Shown here piece after piece: positions 1 through 4,296 of a stretch of 5,009 nucleotides of DNA (position 1 is its first letter; each line of letters starts with the position of its first letter). Under the pieces are notes generated by a model. The model did not search any database and was not told the DNA's origin. It worked only from the letters and a program-made list of their open reading frames with translations. This DNA comes from Bacteroidales bacterium UBA714 (GTDB lineage Bacteria > Bacteroidota > Bacteroidia > Bacteroidales > UBA932), in the NCBI GenBank assembly GCA_002298075.1, contig DBLW01000065.1:1-5009 (forward strand). Direction: 5' to 3'. The position numbers and the translations under genes are program-made.

Positions 1-62
1 GCAGGAGTAATGAACAGAGTGCGTATCTCTTGTTCTTTGAGTTCTTTCTTGTTTACTTTCAT
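1..62 (-). CDS. hsdR: Type I restriction enzyme R subunit (HsdR), N-terminal fragment
   Basis: An ATG at 62-60 on the minus strand opens a frame that stays open to the left edge of the window, giving 20 complete codons. The peptide begins MKVNKKELKEQEIRTLFITP. The pattern K-K-x-L-x-E-x-x-I-x-T-x-F-I-T-P-A is typical of the extreme N-terminus of HsdR subunits of the kind that carry an N-terminal nuclease followed by a DEAD/DEAH translocase; that identification rests on my knowledge of the family, since the catalytic motifs lie outside the window. HsdR subunits cut DNA lacking the host's methylation, together with HsdM and HsdS. The start lies 9 bases after the stop codon of the XRE regulator, so the two are very likely co-transcribed. 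The Shine-Dalgarno region is AT-rich and weak, usual for Bacteroidota. The fragment is short, so confidence is moderate. Confidence 0.6.
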   Translation of the reverse strand, partial: MKVNKKELKEQEIRTLFITP

Positions 63-71
63 GACAATAAA

Positions 72-278
72 TCAGTTATGACTACTGCTGACAATTAGGT
101 CTTTAACGTCAATATTAAGAACATTGGCTATATCATTAAGCGTTTTAAGGTCTGGCTGAACCGAATTGCTGCACCATTTACTTACAGTACAGTTGGACTT
201 CCCAATCTGTTCTGCAAGCCATTTCCCTGTTTTCTGTTGTTCTGCAAGTACCACTTTTAGTCTGTTCAAATTAGCCAT
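72..278 (-). CDS. Small XRE/Cro-type helix-turn-helix regulator
   Basis: A 68-residue protein consisting of little more than one XRE-family DNA-binding domain. Residues about 17-37 (KTGKWLAEQIG then a turn and TVSKWCSNSVQP) form the helix-turn-helix, with a recognition helix around TVSKW. Residues 43-63 (LKTLNDIANVLNIDVKDLI) match the family's conserved last two helices. There is no extra sensing or cleavage domain, so it probably acts as a simple dimeric repressor or activator. It sits 9 bases upstream of the hsdR start on the same strand, resembling the small controller proteins placed ahead of restriction genes, which delay nuclease expression; that role here is inference. The ATG at 278-276 is preceded by an AT-rich leader with an exact Bacteroides-type promoter element at 304-311 and short dyads that could be its own operator. 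Confidence 0.85.
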   Translation of the reverse strand: MANLNRLKVVLAEQQKTGKWLAEQIGKSNCTVSKWCSNSVQPDLKTLNDIANVLNIDVKDLIVSSSHN

Positions 279-303
279 GAGGTAAAATGTTTTAATTCAA
301 GAG

Positions 304-311
304 CAAATTTA
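304..311 (-). promoter_or_regulatory. Bacteroides-type -7 promoter element for the XRE gene
   Basis: The minus strand reads TAAATTTG, an exact match to the TAnnTTTG consensus of the primary Bacteroidota sigma factor. It lies 25 bases upstream of the XRE start codon, implying a leader of about 20 bases. No clear TTTG -33 box is visible at the usual spacing; the expected position overlaps the dyad at 322-334. Confidence 0.55.
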
Positions 312-321
312 TATAAATAGT

Positions 322-334
322 CTTATAACATAAG
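322..334. promoter_or_regulatory. Candidate operator: CTTAT-AAC-ATAAG dyad
   Basis: A perfect inverted repeat with 5-bp arms (CTTAT and ATAAG) around a 3-bp centre. It falls where the -33 box of the XRE promoter should be, so a protein bound here would block or replace polymerase contacts. Autoregulation by the XRE protein is an inference. In 22% GC sequence (13 of 60 bases in 301-360) such a dyad can arise by chance. Confidence 0.3.
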
Positions 335-343
335 TAACTTCCG

Positions 344-357
344 ATAATAATTATTAT
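344..357. promoter_or_regulatory. 14-bp perfect palindrome upstream of the XRE promoter
   Basis: The sequence ATAATAATTATTAT is a perfect palindrome with no spacer, about 33 bases upstream of the TAAATTTG element. It could be an upstream operator or activator site for the XRE protein. Being only A and T in very AT-rich DNA, it carries little information. Confidence 0.25.
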
Positions 358-391
358 GAGAAAGTTAAAAAATAGATTAGATACCGTATTT

Positions 392-931
392 TTATAAGAT
401 ATTTTCTTCAATTTCAATTTTATGCCGACCCGTAGTAGTCCGCAGATTCTTTCTTACGGTGTCAAACGTGGAGTTGGTAAACTATTCGGCAAATGTTGCC
501 GTCACAAATGATGCAGTTATATCTCCACCTATGGAAATCGATATTCCAAACGAAGTTCTTAAAAGAGATTTGGGTAATAGAACTGTGTTTCTTGATATGA
601 ATTTCAGTCATAGAAAGAACTCGCCTATTGGTCACAAAATAACGAATACATTCACATATTTGGAAAATCTCATTTTCATCCAAATCAAAACGTTTAAATG
701 TATCTCGTGTGTATTTCAGAATAGCATTAAGTTTTTCATCATCTTCTTTATCTTTTTGCTGCTGGTATTGTTGTCGCTCACGCTGGTATTCATAGTGAAA
801 TAACTCCATTCGTTTTTTCTGAACTTCTTCGCTGTTTGAGATAGGAAAAGAAGCTAAAACTTTTTACTGCCCCTTTTCTTGACTGACACCCAAAATGATG
901 GAGGAATAGCTTCTAAAATATATCTTGCCAT
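392..931 (-). pseudogene. Decayed 179-codon gene of unknown function, two frameshifts and one nonsense codon
   Basis: Reading the minus strand from ATG at 931 gives MARYILEAIPPSFWVSVKKR then GSKKF and a TAG at 856-854. If one base is restored in the A5/T4 runs at 856-865, the reading moves into the frame that is open from 863 down to 462 and continues naturally (VLASFPISNSEEVQKKR, then a Gln/Lys/Glu-rich helical stretch and ICECIRYFVTNRRVLSMTEI). Near 545 a second, opposite shift returns to the original frame (ISIGGDITASFVTATFAE), interrupted by TAG at 484-482 where a Trp codon (TGG) is one base away, and then runs FTNSTFDTVRKNLRTTTGRH to a TAA at 394-392. The two indels cancel, so the span is exactly 540 bases. 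I cannot assign a family; the style is that of a soluble accessory protein carried on Bacteroidales islands. It lies upstream of the XRE gene on the same strand. A functional shorter protein from ATG 809 (115 residues) is the main alternative. Confidence 0.6.
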
Positions 932-1087
932 GATAATGCAAAGATGATACATAAGTTTTAGTATGACATATCCGGCAGTCAAGATAAATGGGGGCAAACT
1001 CATTCGTATACTAAATATATTGCATACTTGGGAAGGATGCTTTGTCGCGTTTTGGTGGTTTTTGGGTGATGTTCTTGGCTGCGATGT
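932..1087. other. Intergenic stretch between the AT-rich and GC-richer halves
   Basis: No coding frame, RNA gene or clear repeat is visible here. It is the divergent space between the decayed minus-strand gene and the plus-strand small ORF/NafY-like pair, so it should hold both promoters. On the minus strand CATCTTTG at 946-939 matches TAnnTTTG at 7 of 8 bases close to the ATG at 931. On the plus strand I see no convincing match. The change from AT-rich to GC-richer sequence happens within it, making it a plausible island boundary, but no att-like direct repeat is apparent. Confidence 0.35.
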
Positions 1088-1247
1088 ATGGAAATTGGTT
1101 TGAAGAAGGCGGTTTTGTGGGGAGGCTTTGCTATCTTTGCCGGTGCTTTCTGTTTGCCGGGGTAATCATGCCGGTGCGGTCTGGCGGATTTTGAGTAAAT
1201 TGGCTGCAGGTTTCGTGGCCGGATTTTTAAATAATAGGATGATATGA
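1088..1247 (+). pseudogene. Small membrane ORF, apparently frameshifted, overlapping the NafY-like gene
   Basis: ATG at 1088 reads MEIGLKKAVLWGGFAIFAGA then FCLPG and stops at TAA 1163-1165. In the next frame the sequence goes on as NHAGAVWRILSKLAAGFVAG then FLNNRMI and stops at TGA 1245-1247. Joined by one base at the GGGG run 1159-1162 the product would be about 52 residues: a short basic N-terminus, one hydrophobic segment (residues about 8-23), then a second hydrophobic helix with Lys and Arg near its ends. The second half ends in ATGA with the next gene (ATG 1244-1246, TGA 1245-1247), typical of translational coupling, which supports real coding in that frame. The family is not recognised. 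It could be a sequencing-type indel, a genuine pseudogene, or chance; the second frame is also open from 1104 with only GTG or TTG as starts. Confidence 0.35.
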
Positions 1248-1594
1248 TGAAAATTGCTGTACCTACGAGAGATGGACGGGTTGATGACCATTTCGGACAT
1301 TGTGCTTATTATACTGTTTTTACCGTTGTTGACGGGAAGATTGTTTCGGAGGATAAGCTGGCTTCTCCTGAGGGCTGCGGGTGCAAGAGCGGAATCGCGC
1401 CTGTGCTCAGGCAGACGGGTGTGGCGGTCATGCTTGCCGGAAATATGGGACAGGGCGCAAAGAATGTGCTTGAGGCGCAGAGGATTGAGGTTCTGCGTGG
1501 ATGTAGCGGTGATGTGAGGGAGCTTGCGGAGGCTTACCTTGCAGGAAAATTGCATGACAATGGTGAGGCGTGCGCTCATCATGATTGTCATTAG
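1244..1594 (+). CDS. NafY/NifX-like dinitrogenase iron-molybdenum cofactor-type protein, stand-alone
   Basis: A 116-residue protein with the whole fold of the family that includes NifX, NafY and the NifB C-terminal domain (RNase H-like, binds metal clusters). Visible signatures are MKIAVPT at the start, DDHFGHC at residues 14-20, GCGCKSG at 44-50, the glycine-rich AGNMGQGA at 65-72, and the terminal helix VRELAEAYLAGKL. Extra possible metal ligands are Cys20, Cys45, Cys47 and Cys87, plus a His/Cys tail C-x-H-H-x-C-H at 110-116. No nitrogenase gene is nearby. In anaerobes such stand-alone members are thought to bind or carry iron-sulfur or other metal clusters, but the partner is unknown. The sequence starts ATGATG; AGGA at 1236-1239 suits the second ATG (1247) by spacing, while the first overlaps the preceding stop by ATGA. 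The real start may be either. The gene converges on vsr. Confidence 0.85.
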   Translation: MMKIAVPTRDGRVDDHFGHCAYYTVFTVVDGKIVSEDKLASPEGCGCKSGIAPVLRQTGVAVMLAGNMGQGAKNVLEAQRIEVLRGCSGDVRELAEAYLAGKLHDNGEACAHHDCH

Positions 1595-1637
1595 GGAGTT
1601 TGGTTGCTGTTGTAAGGCCGTATTATTAAATATATTT

Positions 1638-1696
1638 CATTGATTGTCGGTATCGTGGCATATGTTTGATTGGCTTGTACCGGCATTCAATCAGTG
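1638..1696. terminator. Imperfect inverted repeat between convergent genes
   Basis: The arms CATTGATTG-TCGGTA (1638-1652) and TACCGG-CATT-CAATCAGTG (1678-1696) can pair with two mismatches and a 4-base bulge around a 25-base loop. It sits in the 138-base gap between the 3' ends of the NafY-like gene and vsr, where a bidirectional terminator would be expected. There is no U-tract after either arm, so intrinsic termination is doubtful. The surrounding sequence also repeats TGATTG several times. Confidence 0.25.
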
Positions 1697-1732
1697 ATGA
1701 TTGTGTGATTACCATTGGTTCCTTACAGGATT

Positions 1733-2320
1733 TTATTGGTTCTCTTCTTTTGACATGCGCCTTATGCGTTTGGGGATGGGGTAGAGGGCGTCTATTTCTG
1801 CTTCGAGGGCGGCTTGGCGCTTCATTATTTCTTCTTGTTCGCGTTTTGCGGAAGCTTTGCTTTGATTGCGCCGCCTGCTTTCCTCTTGCATTTCGGGGAA
1901 GACGGTCCGGATTTGGCCTGTGATTCTGTCGAGCAATGTCTCAAGGCGTTCACTTCCGCATGTCTCGCATTCCCATATGGTGAGCACATGCCAGCCTAAG
2001 GCGGTCAGATGAGCTGCCGTCACTTCGTCCCTGTGCCTGTTGCGGGCTATCTTGGTTTCCCAAAATTCTCTGTTGCTTCGCGGAGTGACATATTTGGAGC
2101 AATTCTCATGTCCGTGCCAGAAGCAGCCGTTGACAAGAATTATGGTTTTCCAGCGGGCCAGCACGATGTCAGGCGTGCCGGGAAGGCTTTTGACATGGAT
2201 ACGGAACCGGAAGCCACGTTTATGCAGACCGCGTCTGACGGCAAGCTCCGGGCCGGTGTTTTTGCTCCTGATGCTTGCCATGCACTTGTGGCGCTGCTCT
2301 TTTGTCATCCTGTCTGCCAT
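1733..2320 (-). CDS. vsr: Very short patch repair (Vsr) mismatch endonuclease with a charged C-terminal tail
   Basis: Vsr nicks beside T in T:G mismatches left when 5-methylcytosine deaminates, starting short-patch repair. The first ~140 residues align well with E. coli Vsr as I remember it and nearly keep its numbering: Glu25 in KNTGPE, catalytic Asp51 in LPGTPD, and GCFWHGHENC at 65-74 giving Cys66, Trp68, His69, His71 and Cys74, with Cys118 in WEC as the last zinc ligand. The E. coli His64 is Asn here; that position varies in the family. The FWETKI and RHRDE helix motifs are present. At 195 residues it is ~40 longer than the 156-residue E. coli protein; residues ~143-195 are a Glu/Arg/Lys-rich, probably helical tail. 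It follows the patB-like gene by 16 bases, an operon by spacing. GGAAGGA abuts the ATG at 2320, so ATG 2308 (MTKEQRH) may be the true start. No cytosine methyltransferase is in view. Confidence 0.93.
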   Translation of the reverse strand: MADRMTKEQRHKCMASIRSKNTGPELAVRRGLHKRGFRFRIHVKSLPGTPDIVLARWKTIILVNGCFWHGHENCSKYVTPRSNREFWETKIARNRHRDEVTAAHLTALGWHVLTIWECETCGSERLETLLDRITGQIRTVFPEMQEESRRRNQSKASAKREQEEIMKRQAALEAEIDALYPIPKRIRRMSKEENQ

Positions 2321-2336
2321 TCCTTCCCGCTGTTGT

Positions 2337-3503
2337 TTATTTTTCCTGTCTGAATGCGCTTAAGATACGGCGCAGGCCTTCTTCAAGCATGCTTCTCGGA
2401 CATGCTATGTTAAGGCGTATGAAGCCTTCGCCCTCCGGACCGTACATTGTGCCTGGATTGACTTTGACTTTATGCTCCTTTTCGAGTCTGCATGCAATAT
2501 CGCATGAACACTCTCCAGATGCACTGCAGTCTATCCAAACGAGATATGTGCCCTCGAGAGGTGTTATACGCAGCTCCGGCAGATATTTCCCGAACCATTC
2601 TTTTAGATAGAGGTAATTCGCATAGATGTATTCCCGAAGAGAATCAAGCCATTCTCCGCTTTCATTGTAGGCGGCTATTGTGGCAAGCACTCCGAACGGA
2701 TTTACATCGCAGACTTCATTTTCATTGATTGCCTTGTCAATCCGTTGCCTGACGGTTTCGTCTGAAGCTATTATGTTTGCGATTTGCAGGCCCGCAATGT
2801 TGAAAGCTTTGCTTGGAGAAACGCATGTCACTGAATTTTTCTGGAATTTTTCAGAAATTGAAGCGAATGGAATGTATTTGTGCTCTCCATAAGTCAGTTC
2901 GCAATGAATCTCGTCCGCTATTATAAATACGTTGTGTTTCAAGCAGATGTCTCCGATTCTGGTAAGCTCTTCAAGTGTCCATACCCGTCCGGAGGGATTA
3001 TGCGGATTGCATAGAATCATAAGCTTGGCTTTCGGGTCTTTTGCTTTCTCCTCAAGGTCTTCAAAGTCAATTGAATATTTCCCCTCGTTATTAATCAACC
3101 TGTTGGAGGAGAGCTCGCAGCCGTTGTTCCTGATTGACGAGTAGAAGCAATTGTAGGCAGGAGTCTGGATTATGACTTTGTCACCCGGCTCTGTCATTGC
3201 CTTGATTATTGCCGAAAGTGCAGGCACGACTCCGCTTGTGTAAATAATCCATTCAGGCCTGGTTTCCCATCCGTGTCTTCCGGAGAACCATCCTGTTACT
3301 GCGTCGTAATAAGCCTGAGGCACTTTCGTATAGCCGAAAATGCCATGCTCCACGCGCTCGCGCAAAGAGCTTATGATTGCCGGAGCAGTCTTGAAATCCA
3401 TGTCAGCCACCCACATAGGCAGCACTCCGTCCTCTTGCGGAGTGTCCCATTTGCAGGAATTTGTACCTCTTCTGGGAGTTATTCCGTCAAAATCGTATTT
3501 CAT
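2337..3503 (-). CDS. patB: MalY/PatB-family PLP aminotransferase (probable cystathionine beta-lyase / C-S lyase)
   Basis: A 388-residue fold-type I PLP enzyme, full length for the MalY/PatB family. Members cleave C-S bonds of cystathionine or cysteine conjugates, releasing a thiol, pyruvate and ammonia; some act as aminotransferases, so the exact substrate cannot be read from sequence. Visible family features are DGVLPMWVADMDF at 25-37, HGIFGYT at 53-59, TSGVVPALS at 89-97, TPAY with Tyr117 stacking on the cofactor, NPHNPSGRVW with Asn169 at 166-175, ADEIH with Asp197 pairing to the pyridine nitrogen, SPSKAFNIAGLQ with Schiff-base Lys232, EGTYLVWID at 317-325, and FIRLNIACP with the carboxylate-binding Arg363. 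It is cytoplasmic, with no signal peptide. The ATG at 3503 starts the canonical MKYDFD and is the only sensible start. It lies upstream of vsr with a 16-base gap, and a TAAATTTG promoter at 3572-3579 precedes a ~60-base GC-rich leader. Confidence 0.92.
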   Translation of the reverse strand: MKYDFDGITPRRGTNSCKWDTPQEDGVLPMWVADMDFKTAPAIISSLRERVEHGIFGYTKVPQAYYDAVTGWFSGRHGWETRPEWIIYTSGVVPALSAIIKAMTEPGDKVIIQTPAYNCFYSSIRNNGCELSSNRLINNEGKYSIDFEDLEEKAKDPKAKLMILCNPHNPSGRVWTLEELTRIGDICLKHNVFIIADEIHCELTYGEHKYIPFASISEKFQKNSVTCVSPSKAFNIAGLQIANIIASDETVRQRIDKAINENEVCDVNPFGVLATIAAYNESGEWLDSLREYIYANYLYLKEWFGKYLPELRITPLEGTYLVWIDCSASGECSCDIACRLEKEHKVKVNPGTMYGPEGEGFIRLNIACPRSMLEEGLRRILSAFRQEK

Positions 3504-3519
3504 ATCGTGATATATGCCT

Positions 3520-3556
3520 GCCGGTCCGGTGTGCTGGAATCCAGTCGGCCGGTCCG
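3520..3556. repeat. Direct repeats GCCGGTCCG flanking a CTGGA-A-TCCAG dyad in the patB leader
   Basis: GCCGGTCCG occurs at 3520-3528 and again at 3548-3556, 28 bases apart. Between them lies a perfect dyad, CTGGA-A-TCCAG, at 3534-3544. The first repeat is also inside CCGG-T-CCGG (3521-3529). All of it is in the predicted transcribed leader of the patB-like gene, between promoter and start codon, and is far more GC-rich than its flanks. It could be a regulator binding site or a folded leader; I match it to no known riboswitch. Confidence 0.4.
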
Positions 3557-3571
3557 TTTAATCTAATTTCG

Positions 3572-3579
3572 CAAATTTA
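3572..3579 (-). promoter_or_regulatory. Bacteroides-type -7 promoter element for the patB-vsr pair
   Basis: The minus strand reads TAAATTTG, an exact TAnnTTTG match and identical to the element ahead of the XRE gene. It implies transcription starting near 3565 and a leader of about 60 bases. A TTTG -33 box at the usual distance is not obvious. Confidence 0.5.
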
Positions 3580-3705
3580 CTGAAAGAAATCAAAACCTCG
3601 CTTGCTGCAATGAAAATTTAAGGCAGGGCCTCTGATGCAGACAGAAATCCTGAGCATATGAACGAACAATCAATTATAGTATCCGCCCAAAGTCTATTGT
3701 TGCTA

Positions 3706-3757
3706 TCATGAACGGTTGTCATGAACAGTCATCATGAATGGTAATCATGAACACCCT
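3706..3757. repeat. Four 13-bp tandem repeats, each starting TCATGA
   Basis: Units at 3706-3718 (TCATGAACGGTTG), 3719-3731 (TCATGAACAGTCA), 3732-3744 (TCATGAATGGTAA) and 3745-3757 (TCATGAACACCCT) are spaced exactly 13 bases. The first seven bases, TCATGAA, are invariant and the rest drifts. TCATGA is itself a palindrome. No fifth unit precedes 3706. The array's last two bases fall in the stop codon of the DUF3737-like remnant, so the array lies directly at that gene's 3' end. It may be a slippage product or a cluster of protein-binding sites. Confidence 0.8.
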
Positions 3758-4064
3758 AAAGAAGTTCAATCCTGCAGTCTGCCGGTGCCTTGATGTTGCC
3801 GTCAATGATTATTTCTCCATAGCTTTCCGACTTGATGCAGCCTGTTCGCGGATTCTTTATGCTTCTAACTGGGCTGTTTATGGTGGCATGCACGCTGCTG
3901 TATTCAAATGTAAGGTCGCAGCTGCTGTCCATTATGCAGTTTTCAAGTATCAGATTTTCAGCATAGCAAAGGGGCTGCGTACCTGAAATCCTGCAATTTA
4001 CCAGCCTCAGGTTACGTGAATGCCAGCCGAGGTATTCGCCGTTCAGCTCAGAGTCATATACCGT
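3756..4064 (-). pseudogene. DUF3737-like beta-helix protein, C-terminal remnant
   Basis: From 4064 down to the TAG at 3758-3756 the minus strand encodes 102 residues beginning TVYDSELNGEYLGWHSRNL, followed by LVNCRISGTQPLCYAENLIL, FEYSSVHATI, PVRSIKNPRTG and ending DGNIKAPADCRIELL. This is the conserved C-terminal third of the DUF3737 family, predicted right-handed beta-helix proteins of unknown function; the short repeated N-C-x-I/L rungs are visible. Full members are, from memory, near 280 residues, so roughly the N-terminal 60% is missing. The frame runs on upstream to ATG 4226, but those 54 residues are the antisense of an AraC-family coding region on the plus strand and have no DUF3737 character. 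The remnant has no native promoter or start. Sequence conservation up to the break suggests recent loss. Confidence 0.8.
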
Positions 4065-4068
4065 TCTC
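4062..4068. other. Deletion junction joining two divergent gene ends
   Basis: Family-like sequence of the minus-strand DUF3737 remnant ends at the codon 4064-4062 (Thr of TVYDSEL), and family-like sequence of the plus-strand AraC remnant begins at 4065 (Ser of SPNYFSDM). The join is therefore defined to a few bases. Both genes point away from it, so the lost segment held both 5' parts and the shared promoter region. No insertion sequence or terminal repeat remains at the join. Confidence 0.7.
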
Positions 4069-4289
4069 CGAACTATTTCAGTGACATGATAAGCAGGCAG
4101 ACCGGGCATACGGCTTCCGAGCATATCAGGAGCAAGGTCATAGGCCTGGCAAAGGAAAGGCTCCTGTCTTCGGACAAGACCATGAGCCAAATAGCCTATG
4201 AACTTGGATTCCAGTATCCTCAGCATCTCAGCAGGATGTTCAAACAGGTCGTCGGGCAGACTCCGAATGAATACAGGAAATTAGGGTAG
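4065..4289 (+). pseudogene. AraC-family regulator, C-terminal DNA-binding remnant
   Basis: The plus strand encodes 74 residues starting SPNYFSDMISRQTGHTASEH, then KVIGLAKERLLSSDKTMSQI, AYELGFQYPQHLSRMFKQV and GQTPNEYRKLG before TAG at 4287-4289. This is an AraC-type DNA-binding domain lacking only the first ~20 residues: the recognition helix of the first helix-turn-helix, the linker helix, and a complete second helix-turn-helix ending in the G-x-T-P-x-x-Y-R signature. The N-terminal sensor domain is gone. An open frame does extend back to ATG 4020, but residues before Ser at 4065 are antisense to the DUF3737 remnant, so a protein from there would be a chimera. In the undamaged form it probably sat divergently beside the DUF3737-like gene, perhaps as its regulator (inference). 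It ends 7 bases from the 3' end of the next AraC gene, which converges on it. Confidence 0.8.
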
Positions 4290-4296
4290 GCAAGCC

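Noticed and set aside
459..803. Plus-strand ORF ending in a strongly hydrophobic, membrane-like stretch
   Set aside because: It is the antisense of the Lys/Gln/Glu-rich coding region of the minus-strand pseudogene; Lys and Glu codons read backwards give Phe and Leu, which fully explains the false membrane segment.
1166..1591. Minus-strand ORF of 141 codons over the NafY-like gene
   Set aside because: Low-complexity shadow; the opposite strand carries an unmistakable family signature (DDHFGHC, AGNMGQGA).
1638..1696. Strong bidirectional terminator between the convergent genes
   Set aside because: Kept only as a low-confidence repeat: the arms have mismatches and a bulge, the loop is long, and neither side has a U-tract.
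2009..2353. Plus-strand ORFs over vsr and the start of the patB-like gene region
   Set aside because: Antisense shadows of well-supported minus-strand genes; no recognisable domain and no spacing or start signal of their own.
3706..3757. Possible CRISPR array
   Set aside because: Units are only 13 bp with no separate spacers, and no cas gene is present.
4065..4226. N-terminal 54 residues of the minus-strand ORF that ends in DUF3737 sequence
   Set aside because: They are antisense to a clear AraC DNA-binding domain and show no resemblance to DUF3737 N-termini; the frame is open by chance past the junction.
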